Below are positions 10,914 through 20,035 of a stretch of 64,000 nucleotides of DNA, in pieces. Under the pieces are notes generated by a model. The model saw only the letters and a program-made list of their open reading frames with translations, was not told where the DNA came from and did no database searches. Origin of the DNA: Marinobacter sp. MDS2. Lineage in GTDB: Bacteria; Pseudomonadota; Gammaproteobacteria; Pseudomonadales; Oleiphilaceae. The stretch is taken from assembly GCF_030718085.1 (NCBI RefSeq), contig NZ_JAVAJF010000001.1:496001-560000 (forward strand), in the 5' to 3' direction. The number at the start of each line of letters is the position of its first letter. The stretch's first letter is position 1. Position numbers and translations under genes: made by a program.

Positions 10914-13598
10914 ATGAGAAAGCCCACGTTACACCGGACGATGTCGATAAAACGGTTAATGGGGTTACTCATGTTCTGTCTTGCAGTCGGGACCGCATCC
11001 GCGCAGACCTCACCCGAACAAGATACACCAGCGCCGGAAGAAGCCCTGCCCGCCGTCCAGCCCGAGCTACAGCAAAGCCTGAACACGCCACCCCAAACCG
11101 AACTTCCGGATTCCGTTAATGCGGACATCCGTGAACAAATTCAGACGCTGCGAAAATCGCTCAATCAACGGCGTGCCGCTCTGACCGAAAGCCGGGAACG
11201 TCTGGACTACGCCGAGTCTATCCTGTCCCGTTTAGAAGGCGAGTACCAAAGTTTTGAACTGCGACTGGAAAACGCCGGCCTGAACCTGACCGCCGATTAT
11301 GCCGAACTCCTAAAACAACGACTCGAAAGACTTCAGGAACAAAGCGTTGCCAGCGATTTCATAACAGGCATTGAAGACAAACTGGCCACAGCGCGGGAAG
11401 AGCAACTCCGGCTGGAAGAGTTTGAAGCCATCACAGACCCGGGCGAAGACGCCCGAAGCCAACTGCGCAGCCTTCGCTCCAAGCTGTTACGGGAATTGCA
11501 CAAAGCCGTCACCGAGCACATCAACGTGCTCAACGAATACTTTAATACGGTGACCGCCCTTCAAGACCAGGTAGAAAAATACCAAACTCTGTTGCAGCAG
11601 CGGCTGTTCTGGCTCCCAAGCGCCAAGGTTATCAGCACCGACACCGCCGAACAGCTGATTGAATCGACCCGCTGGCTGATGTCACAACTTCGTTTTGACG
11701 AACTCAGAACCGCAATTTCCCGATCCGCCAAAGAGCGAGGCGGGCGCATTGCGATGATTGCTTCCCTGTTCTTGATCCTGCTGATCAAACGCAGAACGAT
11801 CAAAGCCAACCTTCATGCCAATCAGCAGTACATCGGCCACGTTGGCATGGACCGCACCGCGTTTACCTTACTTGCTCTGGTAAACAGTGTTTTACTGGCT
11901 CTGCCCGGCGTTTTGATATTGTCGCTCTCTTCTCTGCTGTTGATGGAAGGCAACGCTTTTTTTGAAGCACTCTCAAAAGGCTTTACTGCGGCCGCCTTCA
12001 TCATGTTTTTACTGGCGCTGATTCGCAATGTGGCTTTACCGGACGGGTTGGGCGAAAAGCACTTCCACTGGAACCCGGGTTCGTTGCGCGCGATCCGGCG
12101 GGAACTGCTTCTGCTCATGGCTTGCGTCATACCGGTCACGATCATCATGACGGCCATCAGCGAAACCCCGGACGGTGCCAAATTCGATGACAGCCTTGGT
12201 CGCTTGCTGTTCATCTTTGTTTCCGGCGCGCTCGCGGTCTTTGCCCAACGGATCATGTCGGCTGTTCGGGACGAGAAACCGCGCCACCGCCTTTTCATCT
12301 TTTTGCACGTGTTCGCGGTAGCGTCCCCCGTTTTGCTCGCCCTCGCGTCCACGATTGGCTACCACTACACAGCACTGCAGCTCGAACGTAACCTGTTCAT
12401 TTCCATTTGCTGGCTGGCCTTCGCGTCACTGCTGTATTTCACCGGCCTGAGAGCGCTTTCCGTACGTGAACGCCGCCTCACCCTCAAACGGCTGATCGAA
12501 CAGCGGGCAGTAGAACGCAAACAGGCAGAAGCCAGAGAAGCGTCTGACACCTCCGGTGAAGGTGCGCTTATCACCCCGGAAATGCCGGAAATGAATCTCA
12601 AAGACATCAGCGAGCAAAGCTCCTCCTTGCTGCGGATTCTGGTTTCCGCGATCGCAATCGCCGGCCTGCTACTTCTGTGGACCGATGTGATTCCCGCTTT
12701 ACAACTGTTCGATGATATTACCTTATGGACCATCGCAACCGACCTTGAAGGCGGAGATCCCCTGCCGATAACACTGGGGGATGCCCTGCTGTCCTTACTG
12801 GTAGCGGCTGGAACCGTCATGGCGGTCAAAAACCTGCCCGGCACGCTGGAGGTGACCCTGCTGAGCCGAATGAACCTGCAGCCCGGCTCGGGCTATGCCA
12901 TCACGACCATTACCACCTACCTTCTTGTGTTCTTCGGAGTGGTGGTCTGCCTGGGGGTCATCGGTGTGCAATGGTCGAAGCTGCAATGGTTGATCGCTGC
13001 ACTGGGTGTGGGGCTGGGCTTCGGCTTACAGGAAATCGTGGCTAATTTTGTATCCGGCATCATTCTGTTATTTGAACGCCCGATACGCGTGGGCGATACC
13101 GTAACCATTGGCGGCATCACAGGCAAAGTTTCGCGCATCCGCATACGCGCCACCACGCTGGTTGACTGGGACCGCAAAGAACAAATCGTTCCGAATAAAA
13201 CCTTCGTTACACAAGACCTGACCAACTGGACCTTGTCTGATGCCACCATTCGACTCAAAATTTTTGTGGGCGTTGCCTACGGCTCCGACGTGGACGAGGT
13301 GCAAAAACTGCTTTCCGACGTTGCCCTGAACAACGATCGAGTGATGGAAGACCCGGCCCCGGCTGTCTTCTGTGTCGGGCTTGGTGAAAGCAGCATCGAC
13401 TTTGAGGTGTGGGTGTTTGTCAAAGACCTGCCCGATATGATGCCGCTCTACCACGAACTGTATTCGGCCATTACGCGCACGCTGACCGACGCAGGCGTGA
13501 CGATTCCCTTCCCGCAAAGGGACATCCGCATTCACTCGCTGTCGGAAACCTCACCGGGAACACAATCCGAGCCGCCCTCGCAAGATGCCCCCTCGTGA
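10914..13598 (+). CDS. MscK/MscM-type mechanosensitive channel
   Basis: A large inner-membrane MscS-superfamily channel, about 894 aa. It has an N-terminal signal peptide (LMGLLMFCLAVGTASAQ), a periplasmic coiled-coil region to about residue 280, many membrane segments, and a C-terminal MscS pore domain. That domain includes the Gly/Ala-rich helix GVGLGFGLQEIVANFVSG and the beta domain (RPIRVGDTVTIGG, IVPNKTFVTQDLTNW). It would release solutes on osmotic downshock. It is shorter than E. coli MscK or MscM (about 1,100 aa). The start is uncertain: GTG 10,902, ATG 10,914 or ATG 10,941. The last 67 bp overlap the end of the convergent gene. Confidence 0.85.
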   Translation: MRKPTLHRTMSIKRLMGLLMFCLAVGTASAQTSPEQDTPAPEEALPAVQPELQQSLNTPPQTELPDSVNADIREQIQTLRKSLNQRRAALTESRERLDYAESILSRLEGEYQSFELRLENAGLNLTADYAELLKQRLERLQEQSVASDFITGIEDKLATAREEQLRLEEFEAITDPGEDARSQLRSLRSKLLRELHKAVTEHINVLNEYFNTVTALQDQVEKYQTLLQQRLFWLPSAKVISTDTAEQLIESTRWLMSQLRFDELRTAISRSAKERGGRIAMIASLFLILLIKRRTIKANLHANQQYIGHVGMDRTAFTLLALVNSVLLALPGVLILSLSSLLLMEGNAFFEALSKGFTAAAFIMFLLALIRNVALPDGLGEKHFHWNPGSLRAIRRELLLLMACVIPVTIIMTAISETPDGAKFDDSLGRLLFIFVSGALAVFAQRIMSAVRDEKPRHRLFIFLHVFAVASPVLLALASTIGYHYTALQLERNLFISICWLAFASLLYFTGLRALSVRERRLTLKRLIEQRAVERKQAEAREASDTSGEGALITPEMPEMNLKDISEQSSSLLRILVSAIAIAGLLLLWTDVIPALQLFDDITLWTIATDLEGGDPLPITLGDALLSLLVAAGTVMAVKNLPGTLEVTLLSRMNLQPGSGYAITTITTYLLVFFGVVVCLGVIGVQWSKLQWLIAALGVGLGFGLQEIVANFVSGIILLFERPIRVGDTVTIGGITGKVSRIRIRATTLVDWDRKEQIVPNKTFVTQDLTNWTLSDATIRLKIFVGVAYGSDVDEVQKLLSDVALNNDRVMEDPAPAVFCVGLGESSIDFEVWVFVKDLPDMMPLYHELYSAITRTLTDAGVTIPFPQRDIRIHSLSETSPGTQSEPPSQDAPS

Positions 13599-14467
13599 AC
13601 CGAATCGCGATCTTCGACCGGTTCGTTGTAGGTTCGCAAACGCTTGAGCCAACCCGGCAGCCAGCGTTCCCGCTCAATGGGGTTAGCGGCATTGCGGGCG
13701 CGTTGCGTTAAAACCTCCGCGGCAGCCTCACGAAATGCCACCAATGGCCGCGCGGGCGCTTCCGGCATCTTGAGCAAAACCTGCAGCAACCCCCAACCTT
13801 GGCCCTGATACCGTTCGGTTTGCGATACCCCCTCACCTTTGAAGTTCACGTAATCCATCACCGCGTAAACGCCTCCCGGGGTCTGCATGAGGCCCTCCAG
13901 CTTTTTGCGAACGGCCTGCTTTTGTTCATCCGGCGCAGCGGTTACCACCTTTTCCAGAGAAACCCGCGCTCGCTGCTGAATAAACCGAACCTGCAGGCCG
14001 CGAGTGTCGTACAGGAAGGCCCGAAGAGCCTGAACACGATCAGATTGCGCGGCCGCTTCGTAAAACGTGCGTCTGTCGGGCCAGGGTGCGCCTTTGGCAT
14101 CACCGACCCAAGCGGGAATATCCGCGCCTTCCTGTTGCATAAAGTCGAGCAATGCAGGAAAGCTCTCGGTAAACCGGCCGCTCACGCCGTCGGGATACCA
14201 GATAAAATGCCCAATACCTAGCGAGGGAAAGGCTTCCCCCTTATTCCAGTGCACCAGGCATTCACGCCGCCCCGCGCATTCGTTTTTAAATATCCGCTCC
14301 CCCACCCACGCCAGTTCTTCGGGGCTTAACCCTAACTGCCGCCGCTGGTCTACCGTCGCAGCGGCTGCCGGACATGCCAGCACAAGCACGGCTACCGCAG
14401 TAGCTACCGCCCAAAACAACGAACGCACTTTTCGATCGATTACGATATGGACACTTTGTTTGGACAC
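13532..14467 (-). CDS. Secreted protein with lysozyme-like signature, function unknown
   Basis: The frame opens at 14,599, but the best start is GTG 14,467, preceded by AGGAG at good spacing; this gives 311 aa. Residues about 13-37 form a signal peptide ending near PAAAATVD, so the protein is probably periplasmic. The conserved core IFKNECAG...SLGIGHFIWYP resembles the Glu...TIGIGH arrangement of GH24 lysozymes (Glu63 and GIGH at 84-87). That link is my inference. I recognise it only as a conserved hypothetical protein. It is divergent from the LtaS-like gene, and its 3' end overlaps the mechanosensitive channel gene. Confidence 0.75.
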   Translation of the reverse strand: MSKQSVHIVIDRKVRSLFWAVATAVAVLVLACPAAAATVDQRRQLGLSPEELAWVGERIFKNECAGRRECLVHWNKGEAFPSLGIGHFIWYPDGVSGRFTESFPALLDFMQQEGADIPAWVGDAKGAPWPDRRTFYEAAAQSDRVQALRAFLYDTRGLQVRFIQQRARVSLEKVVTAAPDEQKQAVRKKLEGLMQTPGGVYAVMDYVNFKGEGVSQTERYQGQGWGLLQVLLKMPEAPARPLVAFREAAAEVLTQRARNAANPIERERWLPGWLKRLRTYNEPVEDRDSVHEGASCEGGSDCVPGEVSDSE

Positions 14468-14617
14468 ACAAGCTCCTGACAAAAAATTTCTTTTAAAAAC
14501 AGCTCCATACAAACCAGCATAACGAACAACGAACGGATATCCCTTAGTCCGGAACGGTTGAAGCATTCGAACGGCTGCCCATACTGTACCTTTGACCACT
14601 CAAAACAGACATTACGT

Positions 14618-16474
14618 ATGATCAAACCCCAGCAGCTAACCGGCCATGCCCTCACGCGTACTTTCCTGCTGTCCTTCGGCTGGCTTTTGTTGGTTAGGGG
14701 CTTGTTGGTTTTACAAAGTGGCGTAATTCCCAGTATGCCGGGCATGCTCGGGGGCGACATTGCCGGCGCAATTCTGCTGACACTTATTCTGCTCGGAAGC
14801 CGGGGCGTATTGCGCGGGTTGGTAATTACAGCGCTGGGCTGTGCCCTTTACGTTGCCGGCATGCATCTGACTGCCCATGGCACTCTGTTTCAATTGGCGT
14901 TTGCCGGCAAAGGCATGGACAGCACATTCATCGCAGGGAGCCTGCTGAATGTGTACTTGATCACCCTGCCCGTTTACCTCGCGTTGGCGTGGCTCTTACA
15001 TCATTTACACCGGCGCTGGGTTCCCCTTTTCCGGCCTAAAGCCCTGCCGTTTACCGGCGCTGCAGCGGCGACGTTGATCATCTACTCCCTGTCATTTCCC
15101 AGTTTGACCACCCCGGCTAACAACTTGGTGGTCAGCACTTTGGCCCAAATTCCGGGCGCACTGATCAATCCAGTTGGCACGGCGATTGGCAACAACGAGG
15201 TAGAGGTCAGCTCCAGCCTGGAAAACCGGACCCATTTTTTTCACCAGCAAGTCAGTGGCCGTAATATCTCACCACCGCCCAACGTCCTCGTGATCATGAT
15301 CGAGGGCATGTCCGGCGGCTACCTGCCGTCGGTTAGCCGCTTTCACGAGCTTTCACCCGTGGTCTCGTTGCCCAATCTGGAGCAGACCTTCAACGATTTC
15401 GGCTTCCGCATCTACAAGAATGTTCTTAGCATGGAACGGCAGACAGACCGAGGAACCTTTACGCTTACCTGCGGCCGTTACCCGGACTTAAGAAGAGCTT
15501 CGGAAAAAGTACGTTTGGTGGCCGGCAAACACGCGGCCCCGGACTGCCTCCCTGAAAAGCTGAAAGCCAAAGGCTATCACACGGCCTATTGGCAGGCCGC
15601 GCCGATCGAATATATGAACAAAGACGAGTTTATGCCTCAGGCCGGCTACATGGACGTTACCGGCGCTGAAGTGTTTGCCGGCCCGAACGAAGCCGAGGGT
15701 TGGGGGCCACCCGACCCGGTTTTCTTCGACGATATCGCCGCCAGACTGCGTTCGCTGAACCGCCAGCACCAGCCTTGGTTTGTAACTACGCTGAACGTAG
15801 GCACACACCACCCTTTCAACATCGGCGAAAAGACAGAGAAACGGCTCGCCTCGGAAAAAGCCGAGGACGATAACGAAACCATTCTGCCGATCCCTTCCCC
15901 GCAAGCCGCGCGCATCAACGCCATGAAAGTGATGGCCGAAACCCTCGACAGCTTTTTACGACAGCTTGAGCAGGAGGGCATTTTAGAAAACACCCTGGTG
16001 ATCGTCACGTCCGACGAAGCCGGCGGATTTATTCGCGAAGACCACGAAACTCTTCCGCTGAACAGCAACGTTGGTATGTTAGCGGTGAAGCCGGCGGCGC
16101 ACGACAGCCTGTCATACTACGCCCCGGAAAATGCGCTAATTTCACAGCTGGACATCGGCATTTCCATCCTGGATGCCAGCGGCCATGGATCAACGGCGGG
16201 GGGAATGATCGGCACCAGCTTGCTAGCCATGAACTCCAACCCAACTCGCGATCTTCTGTTGGCAGATACGTATACCGGCATGAAATACTTCTTGCGGAAT
16301 GAAGGAAAGTTATTGGCCTGCACAGAATTAATGACCCGCTGTCAGACCTGGTCATTCGACCCGAAGCGAATTTTCGGCACCTTAGCCGAAACCGACGAAG
16401 AACCCTTTCTTACGTTAGAAGAACGGCTGGCACTGGTAGAAAACGCAAACCGGTTGACCGCCATCGACAACTGA
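14618..16474 (+). CDS. LtaS/OpgB-like sulfatase-family membrane transferase
   Basis: 618 aa. About five membrane segments in the first 200 residues are followed by a periplasmic alkaline-phosphatase/sulfatase domain. Glu229 (in VIMIEGMSGG) and Thr276 (in RQTDRGTFT) match the metal ligand and nucleophile of lipoteichoic acid synthase. His397-398 (in GTHHPF) matches its substrate site. The usual Asp-His metal pair is Asp466-Glu467 (TSDEAGG). It may transfer phosphoglycerol or a related headgroup onto a periplasmic glycan. One base separates it from the following GDPD gene. The start at MIKPQQ is chosen because upstream residues look non-coding. Confidence 0.82.
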   Translation: MIKPQQLTGHALTRTFLLSFGWLLLVRGLLVLQSGVIPSMPGMLGGDIAGAILLTLILLGSRGVLRGLVITALGCALYVAGMHLTAHGTLFQLAFAGKGMDSTFIAGSLLNVYLITLPVYLALAWLLHHLHRRWVPLFRPKALPFTGAAAATLIIYSLSFPSLTTPANNLVVSTLAQIPGALINPVGTAIGNNEVEVSSSLENRTHFFHQQVSGRNISPPPNVLVIMIEGMSGGYLPSVSRFHELSPVVSLPNLEQTFNDFGFRIYKNVLSMERQTDRGTFTLTCGRYPDLRRASEKVRLVAGKHAAPDCLPEKLKAKGYHTAYWQAAPIEYMNKDEFMPQAGYMDVTGAEVFAGPNEAEGWGPPDPVFFDDIAARLRSLNRQHQPWFVTTLNVGTHHPFNIGEKTEKRLASEKAEDDNETILPIPSPQAARINAMKVMAETLDSFLRQLEQEGILENTLVIVTSDEAGGFIREDHETLPLNSNVGMLAVKPAAHDSLSYYAPENALISQLDIGISILDASGHGSTAGGMIGTSLLAMNSNPTRDLLLADTYTGMKYFLRNEGKLLACTELMTRCQTWSFDPKRIFGTLAETDEEPFLTLEERLALVENANRLTAIDN

Positions 16475-16475
16475 C

Positions 16476-18281
16476 ATGCTCAAGCTTACCTCTCGAACCC
16501 TGGCACTCTTACGCCAGCACAGCCGCCCACTTCTTGCCTTGCACCTGACCATCACCGGGGTATCGGTTGCGCTACTGCCCTCGCTGGTGGCGGCCGCTTT
16601 GGCAGCCATTCGCCCACTCACCGGCGAAGCCGCTATTACCACGGCGGGGTTGATCCGGTTTTTAACCTCGACGGGCGGGATTACCTGGGCAGGTTTCACG
16701 ATGTTTATTACGGTCGCCATTATCGTTTACCAGCAGGCAGGGATCGCGCTGGTCGTTGCCCAGAATGACCAGCACCCCATGAAAAGTATCGCCCGTGCTT
16801 TGTTCGGTGTGGTGCGCCGAATTACTGGCCTGACAACCCTGGCCTTACTACTGACCCTCGCCCATTTTCTGACAGCGTTGCCGTTTCTCGCAGCCATTAT
16901 CGGCGCCTCGAAACTTTTACTTCATCACTACGCCCCCTATCTACTCAATCTTGAGCGCCCACCGGTACTCTGGTGGTATGGCGCTTTCTGTCTTGCCATG
17001 GTGGCGGGACTTGTCGCCTGCAACGGTACCTTGATTGTGCGCGGGAGCCTGGCCACCCCCCGGCTCATGCTTACCGGCGCCAAGCCTGTGGATGCTCTGC
17101 GTTCCAGTTACCACCTCACCCGAAAGCGCTCGAGAGATGCCGCAACAACGCTGGCATTGGGCGCAGCCCTTACGGTTGCCATACCGCCATTCATCACGCT
17201 GATCTTCAATGCGCTTGCAACTGGCATATTCCAGGTTCTGCCAGACAACAAAGTCTATCTGTTCCCCGCTGTTATCACGCTCGTAGGGAGCTATGTGTTA
17301 ATTGGGCTGGCCGTCACCTTTCTGGCCACTTCCGCTTTCGGCACTCTGGTCATGGCCTACTACGAAGAACGTTCAGGCTACCCACTTATAAGACCAGCAC
17401 CTTCGGCCCCTAAACACGCTGCGGTCCTGATACGCCGGGCCTGGGTTTTGGAAGCAATTGTGGTGGCTGTGGTATTGGCACAAAGTTATCCGATCATCAG
17501 ATCGCTCAACCAAAGCAACGAGGTCGGGATTACCGCGCACCGAGGCAATGCCTCTCTTGCCCCGGAAAATACCGTCAGCGCCATTCAGCAAGCAATTAAT
17601 GATGGCTCGGATTATATCGAGATCGACGTTCAACTGACGGCCGACGGTGTACCGGTACTTTGGCACGACACCGATATGCAACGCATCTTTGGCTTACCAG
17701 AACGAATAAACGACCTGCCGTTCAAGCAACTGCGCACGCTGGATGCCGGATCCTGGTTTGATGCAATCTTTGCGGACGAACGAATCGCCACTCTGGCCGA
17801 AGCCATTGAAGCAACCCGAGGCAAGGCAAACCTCTTGGTTGATCTTAAACCGAACCGAAATGAAGACGCGTTAGTCAATGCGGTCGTGAAGGTGTTGCAA
17901 GAGAATGATGCAGTTGAAGGCACAGTGATTGCGGCCGCCGACTGGCCTATTCTGGAGCGGGCGAAAACGCTGGAACCAAATCTCAGAACAGCCCTGCTCG
18001 CCCAGTTCGTGATCGGTCCTCTGTGGCAGGATCGCTACGACATTCTGGGCATCCGCTCCAACCGCGCCAGCCCCGCCATGGTGGCCCGGGCGCACGAAGC
18101 AGGCAACGAGCTGTTCGTATGGACCGTTAACTCGCCGGAGGCAATGGCACGTTTTATCGATATGGGCGTCGATAACATCATTACCGATCGCCCGGACGTG
18201 CTTTCTCAACTTCTCGAAAAACAGTCCGAGATGACCGATGGTGAGCGGCTGGCGAACCGGTTACGCAACTGGTTGCGGTAA
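16476..18281 (+). CDS. Membrane-anchored glycerophosphodiester phosphodiesterase
   Basis: 601 aa. The first about 330 residues hold several membrane segments of the GDPD-associated membrane domain type. The C-terminal GDPD domain has His355 (in TAHRGN), Glu364 in PENT, Glu382 and Asp384 (in YIEIDV) and His397 (in LWHDTD), so the active site is complete. It would hydrolyse glycerophosphodiesters or polyglycerophosphate, probably on the periplasmic side. It starts one base after the LtaS-like gene, which strongly implies a single operon and a shared substrate (inference). Confidence 0.88.
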   Translation: MLKLTSRTLALLRQHSRPLLALHLTITGVSVALLPSLVAAALAAIRPLTGEAAITTAGLIRFLTSTGGITWAGFTMFITVAIIVYQQAGIALVVAQNDQHPMKSIARALFGVVRRITGLTTLALLLTLAHFLTALPFLAAIIGASKLLLHHYAPYLLNLERPPVLWWYGAFCLAMVAGLVACNGTLIVRGSLATPRLMLTGAKPVDALRSSYHLTRKRSRDAATTLALGAALTVAIPPFITLIFNALATGIFQVLPDNKVYLFPAVITLVGSYVLIGLAVTFLATSAFGTLVMAYYEERSGYPLIRPAPSAPKHAAVLIRRAWVLEAIVVAVVLAQSYPIIRSLNQSNEVGITAHRGNASLAPENTVSAIQQAINDGSDYIEIDVQLTADGVPVLWHDTDMQRIFGLPERINDLPFKQLRTLDAGSWFDAIFADERIATLAEAIEATRGKANLLVDLKPNRNEDALVNAVVKVLQENDAVEGTVIAAADWPILERAKTLEPNLRTALLAQFVIGPLWQDRYDILGIRSNRASPAMVARAHEAGNELFVWTVNSPEAMARFIDMGVDNIITDRPDVLSQLLEKQSEMTDGERLANRLRNWLR

Positions 18282-18300
18282 CACGCCAGATGGGTCCACG

Positions 18301-18948
18301 TCAGCCGTGCTCCTGAAGCCATTGGGATATTTGCTTCTGATACCGCAACGCTGAGCGTTTCTGCGTATCGGTGGTGGTGGCTACCAAACTGTAGCGACCA
18401 GAATCATCATGTTCAATTTCGAACCGTCGAATTGCACCAAACGGGCGCTTGTCGGAGCCATAAATACAGATCACATGATATTCCATGGCCTTAAGCTCAA
18501 CCTCGGGCTCTGTCAGTTGCCCGTCTTTAATGGGCGCGCCGGCTAAGCGCCCTGCTCGTTCCAGCATGTCGCTGAAGGAACACAACTGCATACAAGACCC
18601 GGATGCCAGCGGCCCCTGGTGAGTCCGAGTGTTTAGATCAACCGAATCGCGCTCTGCCGAAGCGTGCCCACAGTCCGTTGCCGGTACAAAAAACTCTCCG
18701 TCGGTTGTCTCAACGCGCACCATCACGAAATACACGTAAACCGACTCACTGCTCATGTTGCACACTAAGCAAGGTGAATCGACTCCTTCGTCACCGACCG
18801 CCCGGTTAATCAGAATACGCGCCCGCGTTTGGCGAGCATAACTGCTGTATAGAAGCTGCGCGTAGAAAATCCATATCATCATCGTACCGATACTGGTGAC
18901 CGGCGAGATCCATTGCGCATTCGCGCCAAACCACTCCGTGACGCCCAT
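18301..18948 (-). CDS. Small membrane protein of unknown function
   Basis: 215 aa, not recognised. One membrane segment lies near residues 18-36 (ISPVTSIGTMMIWIFYAQLLYSS), followed by a soluble domain with several cysteines (SPCLVCNMSS, DCGHA, SCMQLCSF). A strong GGAGG site precedes the ATG. It converges with the GDPD gene, 19 bp apart. The topology suggests a cytoplasmic domain on a single anchor, but no function can be assigned. Confidence 0.75.
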   Translation of the reverse strand: MGVTEWFGANAQWISPVTSIGTMMIWIFYAQLLYSSYARQTRARILINRAVGDEGVDSPCLVCNMSSESVYVYFVMVRVETTDGEFFVPATDCGHASAERDSVDLNTRTHQGPLASGSCMQLCSFSDMLERAGRLAGAPIKDGQLTEPEVELKAMEYHVICIYGSDKRPFGAIRRFEIEHDDSGRYSLVATTTDTQKRSALRYQKQISQWLQEHG

Positions 18949-19062
18949 TTTCTATCGACCTCCCTCCTATCCATGCAGATAACCCGTGAGTATAGACATT
19001 AGACAACCGGAGCCGATCGCGATGAACAGATGGTAAGAGTACAAACCATTCACTCGGCCAAA

Positions 19063-19095
19063 ACGAAAAAGCCTCCCCGGCGCCGGGGAGGCTTT
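19063..19095 (-). terminator. Terminator downstream of fpr
   Basis: A perfect 12-bp stem, AAGCCTCCCCGG / CCGGGGAGGCTT, is followed on the minus strand by TTTTTCG. It lies 31 bp beyond the fpr stop. Confidence 0.9.
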
Positions 19096-19125
19096 ACGTT
19101 AACAAACACACTACACAGGCGACGA

Positions 19126-19896
19126 CTACTGCTCTACAAACGCCCGCTCAATAACATAGTGCCCCATGTCACCGCCACGCGCTTCCTTGAAGCCCTTGTT
19201 ATCCAGAATCGCGCAGGTGTCTTTCAACATGCTGGGGCTGCCACAGATCATGAACCGGTCCTGCTCAATATCAAAGTCCGGCAAACCCAAATCACGGGTG
19301 ATCTTCCCGCTTTCCATGGCATCCGTCAGACGGCCTTGGTTACGGAATGTCTCGCGGGTCACCGTGGGGTAATACAACAGCTTGCCCTGAACCATCTCAC
19401 CGAAGTATTCGTTGTCCGGCAAGCCTTCAATCTCACTCTGGTACGCCAACTCCGAGACATAACGCACCCCGTGGGTCAGAATCACGCGGTCATACGCCTC
19501 ATAGACTTCCGGATCCTTGATGATGCTCATGAACGGCGCCAACCCAGTGCCAGTGCTGATCAGCCAAAGGTTACGGCCCGGCAGCAGATTATCCAGTATC
19601 AACGTACCGGTCGGCTTGCGGCTGACGAGAATCTCGTCACCCACATTGATTTTCTGCAAGCGCGAAGTCAGCGGGCCATCGGGCACTTTAATAGAGAAGA
19701 ACTCCAGCTCTTCTTCATAGTTGGCGCTGGCGATGCTGTAGGCGCGCATCAAAGGCTTGCCTTCTGATTCCAGTCCGATCATGACGAAGTGGCCGTTCTT
19801 GAAACGGAATCCCGGGTCCCGACTGGTCTTGAAGCTGAATAAGGTATCGTTCCAGTGATGAACACTGGTCACCGTTTCTTTCATCAACTTACTCAT
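19126..19896 (-). CDS. fpr: Ferredoxin/flavodoxin-NADP+ reductase
   Basis: A 256-aa FAD enzyme moving electrons between NADPH and ferredoxin or flavodoxin. The FAD-binding RAYSIASANYEE and the NADP-binding STGTGLAPF and MICGSPSML segments are present, and the C-terminus ends AFVEQ as in the Pseudomonas-type enzymes. The start at MSKLMKE has a GAGGG site; an ATG seven codons upstream is less likely. It is divergent from a LysR gene, the arrangement known for fprA/finR in Pseudomonas, so induction under oxidative or iron stress is likely. Confidence 0.95.
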   Translation of the reverse strand: MSKLMKETVTSVHHWNDTLFSFKTSRDPGFRFKNGHFVMIGLESEGKPLMRAYSIASANYEEELEFFSIKVPDGPLTSRLQKINVGDEILVSRKPTGTLILDNLLPGRNLWLISTGTGLAPFMSIIKDPEVYEAYDRVILTHGVRYVSELAYQSEIEGLPDNEYFGEMVQGKLLYYPTVTRETFRNQGRLTDAMESGKITRDLGLPDFDIEQDRFMICGSPSMLKDTCAILDNKGFKEARGGDMGHYVIERAFVEQ

Positions 19897-19991
19897 GGTG
19901 CCCTCGCAAGCTAGCAATGGTTAATAATTTAAGATGTGCCCAGTGTAAGCTTTTTCTTGAAATCGACAAAATGGGATGCTCTCATAATGCT

Positions 19992-20007
19992 ATTCGATTT
20001 TTTGAAT
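19992..20007. promoter_or_regulatory. Candidate LysR operator between fpr and its regulator
   Basis: ATTCGATTTTTTGAAT is an inverted repeat (ATTCGA / TTGAAT, one mismatch) that contains the T-N11-A spacing bound by LysR-type regulators. It lies in the 139-bp divergent intergenic region, 28 bp before the LysR start codon. The evidence is position plus symmetry only. Confidence 0.4.
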
Positions 20008-20035
20008 AAACAGCTTCAACTCTGGTAGCCAAACC

